From Labyrinthula sp. Ha (lineage: Eukaryota; Sar; Bigyra; Labyrinthulida; Labyrinthulaceae): DNA of 64,000 bases. The stretch is taken from positions 558,001-622,000 of the forward strand of contig JAALGZ010000007.1 of assembly GCA_015227615.1 (NCBI GenBank). The letters run 5' to 3'. This document shows positions 43,601 to 55,487 of this stretch, piece by piece. The position numbers and the translations under genes were made by a program. Below the pieces are notes generated by a model. The model did no database searches. It was not told the DNA's origin and saw nothing but the letters and a program-made list of their open reading frames with translations. Position 1 is the stretch's first letter. The number at the start of each line of letters is the position of its first letter.

Positions 43601-46600
43601 CTTAGTAATAGTTTTTGAGCTCTATGATATTTTTCTAAATTTTGGAACCAGCTCCAAACACTATAATGAATTCTTGACCATATGATCAACACATCTAAAA
43701 CCATACTTCTATTATCTGATGATGGCAACAATATTACAGAGGGAATACCCGACCAGAGCTTTGAAATTTATTTCTTTAAATTTTAACTCGACGTTTACAA
43801 CGGATTATTAGAAAAAAGAGAGCTATTGAGCACAATACAGAAAGAGGTTCCGTAACGTGACCATTAACCATAGTCCTCAATAAAACCTAACCTTGTATTC
43901 CGCCAAAGCATTATTAAAAAACTGTTACCTCTGGTAAATGTATTATGAGTTATTGGATAGATCATATGTTAATTGAAATTCTATACATATCCAAGGATGG
44001 CTTTTAACTCAACTCAAATCTCAGAAACAGCATCATACGAAAGTTAGTGCTACTTGGCTTTATGCTAACTGAGTATCGGAATTCTTTTCCTGAGCAAGTA
44101 TCTAGAAGGATATAACGCTGTACACTTTATGCATAATAGGTTTTTAATCATATTTTTAGGCCCGATTAAACGGTTTCCAGGTAAAAAAAATAGATCAATA
44201 CCGGATATAAATTCGAGGAAAGGCAAATCAATGGTTGAGAAAATATAAGAATGAAACGGTATCTAGGACACCAATTTGATCGCAGGTAATGTGTTGTGAA
44301 TCTCCAAGTAAACGGTATCACCTGTGATAACGTTCAACCAAATGAAAAGATGGCTCGCCCCAAACTGTCTATCGGTTCCAAGAATACGGCTTAAATAAAT
44401 TGAGATACATAATTTAGTAGAATACAAAAAAGGAATTAAGTTTATTACCCAAACTTCCATATACATGAATGGGGAAAACATCTGAGTATCCAAATTTGAA
44501 TAATTTAGACCCAGAATATTTGCAAGGTATTTACAGCAGCTAAACTAAGACATGTACTACGGAAGATTCATGAAATTTTAGAAGATAATGAAAAATAGAA
44601 ACCTCTGATATGAGTATTATGAAGCACGTCTGAATGTTTCTCCTATAAGGCCATAGAATCTAGCGTGCATGGAAAAGCTGTGTTAAATTTCAGCAAAATA
44701 ATAAAAAAAAGATTAATAGTTAGCTTCACTGAACCTGAGGCAATAGAAACGAACAGGAGCTAAAAACCAATACCGATTCAACAGCCAGAGTCTGCTGACT
44801 TCATAAATATGAAAAATTTCTCAAGACTCAAACACAAGTTTAACTATAAATATAGCAACCTACAGCTAGTGAAAATGTTTCTAAATGATATATAGGCAAC
44901 TAGGATAGCCTTGGTAAGTTTCCTGTTAAGCATTCTGGGTCCTTGCTGGGGATCATCTATAATTTATTTGGACATTAGTTTAACTATTTACCGTGAACAT
45001 TTCCTGTTGAAACTTGACAAAACTATCTCTATTACCTATTTCATTGATATTTTTTGTTTATGGTTTATACAAACGCTCAGAACTGACCGGCCGGACGTAC
45101 ATTTAATTGACTAATACCCTTTTGACCTCTTTTGGTATTTTTTATTTATTCGAAAAAAAGGATATATCACATTTTTGAGCCCCTTTGGCTGAGCAGTGTT
45201 GACATTAGTTTTGGAAATCTAAGGATATAGAAGTTAATACTACCAGAAAATAAGAAATACACCTCTCGAAATGTACAAGCAATGATACTATTAGCAAGTA
45301 AAACCAATAAATATGCAACAATAATAGAACCCTGAGAGCAACGAAGATCACACGGAGACATAGTATATTTGAAACGCCTAATAGTATCTAAGTAATAATC
45401 TAAGCACAACCAGTAGTGATATATAGACGATCATTGGGACTAGAACTTTATCCCGGTAACGTTTGTATTAACCTTCAAGTGGTCTTGCTTTGGAAGCCAC
45501 AAGCCTATCCTGGTGCCTAAATATAAACGTTGGTTCTCGCACCGTGCCTTTAATTTATTCAAGCTTTGATAAAAGTATATGTCAGTGTAGATTCCAAGCT
45601 CTTATTTGGCACTGGCACTATGAGTAACTATGTCTTTTCTGAGGTTAAAAATTTTTATTCCTTGGATTATTCCCATTGAAACCATTAAGAAGGAATCTCT
45701 ACTGTATCGCCATACAAAATCCTGAAATAGATGTGAGTTTACTAAAACGATAATATCCCAAATTATTTTAAATACATAAGTTTATTATTTCAATGGTTTC
45801 GTCACTTAAGATTCCCAGTTAGAACTTCTACTATTAAATTCATTAACGTTTTGCGTGCCATAATTAGGGGTATAATTTAAAAAGTTCCTATGAAAAATTC
45901 ACAATCCCCAATCTAAATTAAACTTTGCAGTATTTAGAAATCTTCATCGTTGCTGAGAAACCGTAAACCTTTGTTGTGGAAGTCTTTGAAGGCTCTAGAG
46001 TATTTATCTAGTAATTCTTAAAATACTGCACAAAAGGATATATGACCCTATCCACACATGACCAAATCAAATTATTGGAACTAAATGTAGAAAAGTGAAA
46101 ATTAGAATAACCATTAAGTTCTAGAGCAGTAATTGATCTTATATTTTGCCCATTATATTATGGTATCGAAAGTGTATGTCTGTAGGCCCTGTTAATTAAG
46201 AGAGATTTAATGTGTGTCCTATGACCCGTTTAGCAGCAAAATTCTCAAATCTCATTCAAAGTGCCCAGTAGATTTCTTAATTATAAGGAAGTTTTCTCGG
46301 GACCCAGGGGATATACAATGGAGATCTTATTTGGTTCCCAAACTAATATTTACTCAACAAGCTAGCCAGTGTGTCTATAGTTATAGTAATAACACTCTAT
46401 TGAACATTGGTACAGCGTTTGGATCTTCATATGTAACTGATGATCACTTTGCATGTAGATTCTTGCTTATCTTTAGTTTAAGATAGCATTTCGGTTGCAG
46501 CGTCGTACTATTTATGCAAAACTCACTAGTGGATACTGCTTATAAGTTTGCTACCTGACGGTGGGCTATTGAATCCTAGGTAATTTAGACTAGAGCTTAG

Positions 46601-49600
46601 GGTCCTGTTTTGTGTAGATTTTTTTGTTGCGATACGAAAAAAATAAACTATCAAAGGTTTTTACCTTCTATTATATAGCGTTCAAACAAAGTAGATCTGT
46701 TAGAGTAGCATATGGCCTACAACTTCCAGCTAACTTTCGTTCCTTCAGAAACTCTTAAGTTTATTGCTCTTGTAGTTCAGTATGTGAAACATATGAATGA
46801 GTTCTGAGGTATTGATCTTATTAGCAAGTGTACCAATCCAATACATATTAACATACTCCTTATCATTTTCTCTTATACTAACTTACTTCTACAACCAGTT
46901 GACTATCAGACATTTATATGTTTTCTTCTGTTGTTAAAGTACTATCTCCCATGAATATATGCCCATAAGTTAACTTATTTATCAAGTAGAAAGTGGGAAT
47001 ACTGCCTAAAAACGTCTTCATCCTTATAATTGCGTACAGGGGATGTAAAAAGTCTTTATACATATATAAACAGGTCATTTCCCCAAAGTAATACCTTGAA
47101 AGCACTTGCCCGAGGTGAAACATATTGGGTTGAGTTTTATATATACAACACTGAAAAAAGATCACATCAGACTTTGAAGACAAAATATGTTACTCTTGCA
47201 ACGCTCTAACAAGAAAAGGAAATACTCCGAAAAGGGCCCCTTGAAAGAGATCTCTTCCTAAAACATCCACTTTCATTAGCGATGGAGCACAAATTTACTC
47301 ATATGTTTAGACCCACTCCAACTATAATTCCTCTCGATTTATTTGTCTCATAATACCATAGGAGGGGGCAAACATATAGTTTTTAGAGATTAGGACCTCA
47401 TTATGTATCAACTTCCAATTTAGTCCAATAGGCCTTAAGAATGTAAAATGTATTGCTATGCTTTACTTTTCTTGTTAATCCAAAGTATTTCCTACATTTC
47501 AAAAGCTGTAGAAGTACTTTGTGAAAGAAAAATTTTCAACGATGTTTTGAACGAATTCATAGTAGTTTTGTAGAACGTTGTTAACAAGACGACCGAATAT
47601 TTTACTAGACACTTAATGTACCTATTAACAAGTCATCTCCGAGCTTTTCAAGGGCTTCTGTAGATCCTCTGATTTATATTATTTTCACATTGCCAACACC
47701 CTTATTGATAGATGGGTCTACTGTGAGCTCTCTGTGTTGAAACAGATATGAGGTCATAAACAATGAATATTTCGAGGTTCCATATTTTTCTCGGTAGTAC
47801 TATGTACTTGTTAATTTATTGATATGATAGCATATGATATTGTTAGATTTCTTGTTAATCAAAAGATGGTACTGTCTTCACGAAACATTGATAGCCTAAT
47901 AGATGATAAGAACTACAAGTTCTTGACCAGTGAGTAGCTCATTTTACGTGGAAATGTTTAAAAGCCAGCTATAACCTATTTTTTTGTTTCGTTTCTTTTC
48001 AATATTGATATTTTTACCTCTTGGAAGTCATCTCATTCTCATAATAATGTTATCTCTTAGATATTTTGAAAGCAATTTTATACTTGAAGTTTTAGTTGCC
48101 CAATTCATAGCAACACCAGAATATACCATTACCGATAACTCTTCTCTAAGATCGCTGATTAAATTTATTCCATGATGGGTATCAAGCAGTTTAGGTACAA
48201 GAAGCCCCTATAGTATGGTTAAAAATTCTACCGAGTTTTCTCCTAGCTCAATCATTAGCTGTTAATTATTACTTTTTTGTACAAAGGTTACTACATCATC
48301 TAAAAAGACTACATTTATTCATTAGAAATAAGATTAATTTTTAAGTAAATACTTATTATTCTGCTTATGAGTATGATTAATAATAAAGTGAAATTTATTA
48401 TAAATAGACTATGGATATGGCTGTATGGCTAAGGTAACATTGAGTTAACCGCAGAATCTACGATACAACTACTTGTCTCGACTGATTTCCAATAATAATT
48501 CAAAAATATGGTTTAATAAGAGTCTTTACAAGTTATTTATCGAGTTAAAAAAGGAGAAAAAATGCCAAGAAGTTTAGATCAGTTAGAATATGTACAGGAG
48601 AGCAACATTTGTAGATAAACTAAATGCATCAAGCTTAACTCAAGCATTAGGTCCATTAGGGAAGTAGATTTTGCAATGAACTAAGATTATCCCACAAAGC
48701 AAGTTTGCTATAGCTGGGAAAGAACTAGTTTGGAAAAGTACAAAGTAGATGTATTAAGCACAGAATCTACAAGAGATCAACCCTTGAGTAGCTTTGTTCG
48801 ACTAAGCGTATATCTGAAGCAGGAAGAAGCATAGCGCTTGAGAGGTTTCTAAGCATTAATATAGTTTCCCAGATTTCTCGGTTATAAACGATATGACAAC
48901 ATTATATATTTGTTATTAGCAGCTACCTATGTGAAGTGACTATGACACGACTACCCTATTCTTAGTTATGAAACCTTGGCTGTTATGGTTGCAACATTAT
49001 AACACAATGTGCAGATTGCCTTGCGATATAAATGAGTACTATATTCGTTTTCTTAAAATTTGTAAGAGCCCAATGATCTTAAAAATTTAGTTAAGCAAAT
49101 TGTTACTTAGAGTTAGAAATCATTGAATAAAGAGCTGAAGGAAATAGTTAATCTTACTCAATTTCTTGCGAGTATGTTAATACTTATTGCAAATCCTGTC
49201 TTCTTGGACTTCACTTTGGCTTTCAGAAAAGCTATTGTATTAATTCGATAAAAACTGGATTTTAAATTACCTGCCTCTAGATATTGGCCCCGATGTTTAT
49301 ATTGGAATGGATATGCAGAATACTAATTGGTGTCTACTTGCACTCTACTGCCAAGTTAAAGCTTACTTTAGGCGATAGATTCAGTTTAATAATTACCACT
49401 TTTTCTTTTCCCTTTTTATTACGTTTCCATTTTGATATTTCCTTCTTATTTAAATTTTTATATTGTTGGGTGTATTGACAAGGTCAATGACTGATTGCCC
49501 AGTACTCATGAAAATGTATTCGCTTTACTAGCGTAAAGTTTTTAAGAACTTCATTCATTAAAAGGTATGTGCTCAGCTAATTTTTGCATGTGTAATGTTT

Positions 49601-50786
49601 TTTATAAAGCTCAAGCTCGCGGTTGACTTGATATTAAATGGGTCTGCGACTATGCTACACATTCTTAGGGTATATTTTAAAGGAGTATGATTCTCCATTA
49701 ATACTCAATTGTATTTATTTCATACAGTTAGCACACATCGAATATTAATTGGAACCTAATAAGGCCTATCCTTTGAGCTTAAAGAAACTTTGAATGAGAT
49801 ATATAAAAGGCATTTGATACATTTAGACTTCCGTTATTTTGTTTGATTTGTATGATGTTGTACACAGTGCAATTATATCCACAAACCCAGTGATATCGCT
49901 GGAGCTATCATAATACAAGTATTTAATATTAGCTGCGTACTGTTTTTGTCCCAAAATTGTTTAATATTAGCATTGTTTGGGAAACCTTGAAAGCATATTC
50001 TCGTGGCTTGCTAAGGAACTTTGTGTGAATATGAGGCACTTCTTTGTTTGTTGTTAGCTGTTTCTTTTGGTTATTGTCTATGGCATGTTTGGGAAACCAC
50101 AATTTCTTCTTAGAACCATGTTTGTGTTAATAATGTGAAACTACAGACTTTCGAACTAATTAACTTTTACGTGAAAAGAATTAGTATGATGGCAATAATC
50201 AAGAGTCTCATTTACATGAGTAGCTACTACACTTTAGATAGTTACAACAGATTTTTTTCTAGAAAAAAAATGTTCATTATCTTTGTATTTGGGAGAATCT
50301 ATTCATAGAATACTTGGCACAAAACTCAACTGTCACATAGTTCCATGTTTTCTCATCACAGGGACCTGTTCTAAATTTTATGTTCTGTTATAACACTCTA
50401 AGAAACTTAATTTTCCTATTTGGCGCAATCAATATGCATTCGTGCAGATTGTCTCTCACTTAGACCTGATAATGGGATATAGACCTAATAAATCTTCGAT
50501 TTCACTCCTTTCCAAGATCTATTAAAGTCGTGTGAAGCATTACTCCTATTTATCCCTTATAAGCATAGGTCTCAGGTATGAGCGGTGAAATAATTTTGCA
50601 GACATTAAATGAAAGATGTCTTCAATCCAACTAGATTAATCAGTTACTATTTATTATTGCAAGGAGCAGCAGTTACACTTATCAAATATAGATTTGTGGC
50701 CTTAGTATTATCAGTTTCCTTGGTAATTAAGATGGGCTTTATGGCTCTACTTACCCTGATGTTGTGATGACTCTAAAAAAAATCTG

Positions 50787-51900
50787 TTAAGATGCTTTAT
50801 TGCATATAGAAATTCTGATGCTTAAATATACCCTCTTCACAGTCGCCAGGCCCCGTTGAAATTTTAGTAACTGCATTCGTTGACTAGAAAGGTTGTTTAG
50901 GTCCCTGGTTAAAACCTGGTCAGAAAAATACCATGTTTTCCATGTGGTCAAATAACTTTTATTTTTCCTATAGTAAGTTCTCAAACGAGTAAAAAGCCGA
51001 TGCTTAGGAGAGAACCTGATTGAATATTTAGTTAATAGTGAGCTTAATATAAATATTTTGCTTTTTAAAGACAATTATTCTATTCCTATACGCAAAAGTT
51101 GACAGGGGAGGTACCTGCATGGGAAAAACAATTAATAAAACCTGTGTCTCAAAATGCAACTCACTTCGGCTCGGGTAACTTGTGGCATTTGTTTTAAACA
51201 AAAGAGTTCTGTTTCCCAGATCAAAAACTTCATTTAAAATCTTTGTTTTTAATTCTCAAGATCCAATTTTTTCTTCGGAACTGGGACAATATAGGATATC
51301 TGGGACACGTTGTAAATCAAGATTTTTTCACATTCGCTCAATCGGGTTGGGATGAGCAATGACTCGTGGGTAGACATCGTTATCGTTAAGGCAAAAATAA
51401 AGGTTAAGGATATTCTACTGCTAATAATACTTGGCACAAGAGAAAGTTACGGGTAATATTGTTAACTGTAGATCATTGTTAGATAACGCATTAGTGTTAC
51501 CTTATCGTTTCTTGACCTATCTTTGGGAAATTCTAAATTTTCACCCACTAAAGTAAATTCCTGGATCAACTCAGGGTAGGAAAGGATCCAAGAAGGTATA
51601 ACCCGAGGGTGAGCCAACACAAATAGGATTAAGCTTAGGTTTTTTAAAAACTTATGTTCCCGAGAAGCTCGCAACTTATTTTCGTATGTGGATTTTGTCT
51701 TAGGTTATAGCTCTTGGCACTATGAAGACTGAATATTAAAATTAAAAAGTCGAAAACAAATATTTTCAAGATCTAAACTAAATGTATTTTTAATGAATAA
51801 AAGATGAAGGATGTTACCCTTACTTCGAACAGGTCCTTTCGTTGATTAAATTAAGCTTCATTATGAGCGTTTCATCGCTTATCGGCATTTTTCTGGTGAA
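50787..51900 (-). CDS. Possible multi-exon gene with about 30 nt introns, product unknown
   Basis: Several long open stretches crowd one strand here. A 31 nt GT-AG interval (51061-51091) joins, in frame, a stretch of about 50 codons (HFETQVLLIVFPMQVPPLS) to an 88-codon basic helical stretch (YYRKNKSYLTTWKTWYFSDQ) that ends at 50787. A 32 nt interval (51300-51331) joins NDVYPRVIAHPNPIER to ISYIVP. Further upstream lie a stretch with PSWILSYPELIQEFTLVGE and a plausible start MPISDETLIMKLNL near 51889. Not every junction has a clean short intron; one would need about 41 nt and the first exons do not join convincingly. No homologue is recognised. It may be a real fast-evolving gene, a pseudogene or chance. 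Confidence 0.3.
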
Positions 51901-52250
51901 TTCTCTTTTGAAAAGAGAGAAGGTCTTCTCAATACTGACGAAACCTTGTGCTAAGTTGATATTACTATAGATTTATTTTATTTTGAAAATATTTTAGGAC
52001 CAATTTTTCCCCTTAAGATGCCGAATTTAGACGAGAATAGTCTTGGTTATAATCCTTGCAATACGTAGACATCTTATCGACACTACCGACAAGATATTCA
52101 TAATAATACTAACGTTAGTAACTGGATTCTGAATAAGACGTTTCTTACTACCGTTAGTTTTATTGTTGGTACTATAGCGATATTTATTCACGGAATTATT
52201 CAAATTGTGCCATTTGGACATAGGCGAAAGTTACAAACTCCACGTAGACA

Positions 52251-52712
52251 ATGAGCAGTTCAGAAGAAAAAGAAAGTGTTGATCAAAAAGGATCTGCCTT
52301 TGAACAAAGTCTTATTACAGCCTTTGAAGAATATGATAAAGATGGAAATAAGCAGATTGATAGAAACGAACTTAAGGCGGTGTTGAGTAAGCATTTAAAC
52401 ATCCCCCCCAGTGAGAAGCAAATACAACGTATTCTGGATTTGGCTGACAAAGATGGCGATGGACAGTTAAATTTTGAAGAGTTCAAAACTTTAATGGCAG
52501 AGAGATGTGGGACGATGAAACAGATGCTTCGAACATTTATGCGCTTTGATACCGACAAGAATCATAAGCTTTCTAAGGAGGAGTTATTAGCTGCAATGAA
52601 GGAGGTAGAGGAAGACACAACAATGGAGGATGTGGAGTATATTCTGAAGTCTGCAGATATAGATGGAGATGGTGAAATAAGTTTTACTGAATTCATTGCG
52701 TATTTTATTTAA
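52251..52712 (+). CDS. Calmodulin-like four-EF-hand protein 1
   Basis: The 153-residue protein has four EF-hand loops: DKDGNKQIDRNE (29-40), DKDGDGQLNFEE (66-77), DTDKNHKLSKEE (100-111) and DIDGDGEISFTE (136-147). Loops 1, 2 and 4 look fully able to bind calcium. Loop 3 has Asn/His/Lys where Gly usually stands at position 6, so it may bind weakly. It has no membrane segment or myristoylation-type start (MSSSEEKES). It is shorter than centrin and lacks calmodulin's exact spacing, so I call it calmodulin-like, a calcium sensor of unknown partner. It is the tandem paralogue of the next gene, 256 nt away. Confidence 0.93.
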   Translation: MSSSEEKESVDQKGSAFEQSLITAFEEYDKDGNKQIDRNELKAVLSKHLNIPPSEKQIQRILDLADKDGDGQLNFEEFKTLMAERCGTMKQMLRTFMRFDTDKNHKLSKEELLAAMKEVEEDTTMEDVEYILKSADIDGDGEISFTEFIAYFI

Positions 52713-52968
52713 GAACTAAACACGTTGAACATAACAAGTATTACTTGTTGCTAACTTGTTGGGTATGTATTAAGTTGATACTTTGTACATGGGAACGACA
52801 TATGATTGGCTTATGGATATGTTAAAGGGATGTGATTGGTTAAGCAAGATAAAACCGAAACATTGTAAACACAGTAAAAGTACAAAAACGTCGCATATAT
52901 TGATATAGTCGTAAATTGTGGACATTGGATTTAGTTGAATTAAACACAGTTGGATTTATAATATTGGG

Positions 52969-53493
52969 ATGAGTTTTCAAAAAATAAAAGGAATGTTCTC
53001 GGGAAATAACACGAATACTGCAGCTGAGGAACCAGTTGATGGGGAAGTTGTTGATACTGAGAAAGAGGCTGTTGAGAACGCGTTTGAGGAGAGTTTAGTC
53101 AGGGCATTTAAATACTTTGACAAGGATGGAAATAATTTAATTGATCCACAGGAGCTTAAAGCAGTTTTAGAGCACCATCTGAAGAGAACACCCACAGAGA
53201 GGCAAGTCGGTAGATTAATGCAAAAGGTTGACATTGATCACGATGGAAAAATAAACTTTGAGGAGTTTAAGAAAATGATGCATCAAAGAAGCGGTACAAG
53301 AAGAGATATGTTGACAGTTTTCAGAAGCTTTGATAAGAACGGAGATCATTCAATTACAAAGGACGAACTTATTGAAGCTTTGAATAAAGTCGAGGAAACC
53401 TCAAAGGAGGAAGTTGATGAAATATTGAAATTGGCGGATTTGGACGAAGATGGAAAAATTAACTTTGACGAGTTTCTAAAGTTTTTTGTTTAA
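52969..53493 (+). CDS. Calmodulin-like four-EF-hand protein 2
   Basis: The 174-residue protein has an acidic N-terminal extension of about 37 residues and four EF-hand loops: DKDGNNLIDPQE (51-62), DIDHDGKINFEE (88-99), DKNGDHSITKDE (122-133) and DLDEDGKINFDE (157-168). All keep Asp at position 1 and Glu at position 12, so all four could bind calcium. Outside the extension it aligns along its whole length with the upstream gene (LKAVL..HL, then LADxDxDGxIxFxEF at the end), so the pair arose by tandem duplication. It faces ASNSD1 with 26 nt between stop codons. Confidence 0.93.
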   Translation: MSFQKIKGMFSGNNTNTAAEEPVDGEVVDTEKEAVENAFEESLVRAFKYFDKDGNNLIDPQELKAVLEHHLKRTPTERQVGRLMQKVDIDHDGKINFEEFKKMMHQRSGTRRDMLTVFRSFDKNGDHSITKDELIEALNKVEETSKEEVDEILKLADLDEDGKINFDEFLKFFV

Positions 53494-53519
53494 ATAGTTG
53501 TTCACCTATTCAAGTGGGA

Positions 53520-55487
53520 CTAATCTTTAATTATATAATGGGCGTCTTTATCAAACTTCCCTCTGCTTCCAAAATGATTTGTATCGTGAATTTTAGCAAT
53601 TCCAGACCCAAATTGAATAGCTCTTTTTTCAAAACAAGCACAATCTTCCAACCCTAACAAGAACCCAATAAGCCTTAAAATCCTTTTTCCTCCAAATCTC
53701 TTCTCAAGAGAAAAGTTAACTTTAGATTTTATACTTATTTCTTCTAACACACTGAAAACTTCTTCAGCCAAGAAGGGGTACCTAATTTCTTTTCCATGGT
53801 ACGAAATTATTCGGTCATCACGACCAAGATTACGTTTTTCAATTTCATTTTTTCTTATCTCAATCTCCTTTTCTACACCTGTGTAACCTCTATATAGAAA
53901 TTCTTTCCGATGTGTTCCATACCCTCCCAGTAGTTCATCAGCGCCTAACCCACTTAACAAAACCTTGCACACGGATGAGTATTTTCTTAGTTTAGAATAG
54001 TCAACAACAACCTCATCTGCATCAATTGGAACAGCTTTTTCTTCTTTATAGATTATTTTAAGCCTCTTCAAGTCAAAAGGTCGTAATTTATGCGAGGAAC
54101 ATCTTTTCCTTGTTTGACTTTGCATATTTTTGCAACAAAACTTGCACAAACTAAATCTGCAACCACTTTTTGCAACTTTTCCACAAGAGCAAGTGATAGT
54201 GGACTTAATTTTTTGAATAATCGGTGGGTTTTCTATATCTATGGAAAGTAACTTTCGAAGGTTACTCTGATGAATTTCGTTCCCAACATTGTGCGTTTTT
54301 ATGAAGCAATGTGGTTCTTCATAGAGCAATCCTTTTCCTTGAACTGCAAAGAAAAAAGCAGCCCCCACATTGAAATCCATATGTTTTGTTCTTGGGTAAA
54401 TTAACCTATATATGGTTTTTTCATTTACTTTAACTTCTTCCTGAGATACATTAATTAAAATAAGTTTTATCTTTGATGTTGGAAATATACTTTTGAGCTT
54501 TTTATACATAAGGATGCTCTGTTTTCTGTCGCAAGATAGAAACTGGTTTGGTTCATCAAAGCATACAGAGAGAAGATCAAGCTCAGTAGATTCTTGACCA
54601 AGTTGCTGTGAAAGAATCAGGTAAGCTAGCAGAGTTGAATCTAACCCACCTGAAAACATCAAACCAACTTTCTTTACTCTTGATCCATCTATTGTACAAA
54701 AGTAAATCTGCTCTATTCTCTCTTTTGTTGCAAAAAATAAAGCTTTATACAAAATGTTTGCTTCATTCAGCACAATCTTTTGCTCGTTATTTAAACCATC
54801 ATCACTAAAGTTTAGATTCTGTTTAGCTATTACAAAGCTTTCAGGAAGTGAGAACTCAATATTTGCATGTCTTTTCAAAACACAAACTTCCAAGATATTT
54901 TGTTTTAGGTTAACACAATGCACATTAACTCCAGCTTGAACACTTTTCCATCCAGTAAATGTAGAGCAAGAAGTTGGGTTGCACTGAAATATATCCCCAC
55001 AACTGCAGACTGCTTGTGAACTTAAGACAAACTGGTTTCCTTTCTGGTTTAACAGAAGACTTCTTCTCCCAGTGAAATCTCTACAAAAAAATATCTTTTC
55101 AAACTTTGCCGAATAAAAAATTAATGCATATGGCCCTTTGAAGGATTTGAGATCTTGAATTAGTACCGCAGTGGACTCAGCTTTTCTCAGAGTGTCAAAC
55201 ACAAAATTTGTATCGCCAATACCTTCAGGTGTATTATAGATCTCTCCATTAAAAACAAGTACATTTCCTTTAGTATCACACATAGGCTGTTCTTGTATTT
55301 CTTTCTTATTTCCCTTTCGAATAGCTAACACTGAGCCAAAGAACTTCATCTCATGGAACTGTGTTGAAATTTCAACCTCACTTTGAAAATCGGGTCCTCT
55401 TCTTTTAAGAATTTTGGTTATGTTTGTGATCAGATTATAATTATATTCATCTCCTTTCCTTTTGATAATAAGACCTATCCCGCACAT
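53520..55487 (-). CDS. ASNSD1: ASNSD1-type asparagine synthetase domain protein
   Basis: The 655-residue protein has an N-terminal class II glutamine amidotransferase domain starting MCGIG, with Cys2 as the putative nucleophile, LKRRGPD and LVFNGEIYN. The synthetase domain follows, with the ATP pyrophosphatase loop FSGGLDST at 278-285 and LSGLGADELLGGYG near 510. The C-terminal stretch NLGRDDRIISYHGKEIRYPF and KRAIQFGSGIAK matches ASNSD1 ([32 protein letters not shown]) rather than true asparagine synthetase. Length matches human ASNSD1 (643). A Cys-rich module at about 433-466 (C-x-C...C...C-x2-CC...C-x2-H) could bind zinc. The catalytic role of the family is unproven. Confidence 0.92.
   Translation of the reverse strand: MCGIGLIIKRKGDEYNYNLITNITKILKRRGPDFQSEVEISTQFHEMKFFGSVLAIRKGNKKEIQEQPMCDTKGNVLVFNGEIYNTPEGIGDTNFVFDTLRKAESTAVLIQDLKSFKGPYALIFYSAKFEKIFFCRDFTGRRSLLLNQKGNQFVLSSQAVCSCGDIFQCNPTSCSTFTGWKSVQAGVNVHCVNLKQNILEVCVLKRHANIEFSLPESFVIAKQNLNFSDDGLNNEQKIVLNEANILYKALFFATKERIEQIYFCTIDGSRVKKVGLMFSGGLDSTLLAYLILSQQLGQESTELDLLSVCFDEPNQFLSCDRKQSILMYKKLKSIFPTSKIKLILINVSQEEVKVNEKTIYRLIYPRTKHMDFNVGAAFFFAVQGKGLLYEEPHCFIKTHNVGNEIHQSNLRKLLSIDIENPPIIQKIKSTITCSCGKVAKSGCRFSLCKFCCKNMQSQTRKRCSSHKLRPFDLKRLKIIYKEEKAVPIDADEVVVDYSKLRKYSSVCKVLLSGLGADELLGGYGTHRKEFLYRGYTGVEKEIEIRKNEIEKRNLGRDDRIISYHGKEIRYPFLAEEVFSVLEEISIKSKVNFSLEKRFGGKRILRLIGFLLGLEDCACFEKRAIQFGSGIAKIHDTNHFGSRGKFDKDAHYIIKD

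Larger units (their letters stand above)
37945..52250. other. 14.3 kb head-to-head region without a confident gene
   Basis: AT-rich DNA lies between the starts of the metallo-beta-lactamase gene and the first EF-hand gene. It holds an (AT)8 microsatellite at 38685-38700, scattered coding-like fragments (39.2-40.6 kb and 50.8-51.9 kb, listed separately) and about twenty open frames of 60-95 codons. That is roughly the number expected by chance at this base composition. No rRNA, tRNA, CRISPR or transposase was recognised. Centromere-like or heterochromatic spacer, or multi-intron genes hidden by tiny introns, are both possible. Confidence 0.5.

Noticed and set aside
46214-46486. 90-codon plus-strand frame
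   Set aside because: GTG start and chance-level length for a 14 kb gap; composition is only mildly protein-like.
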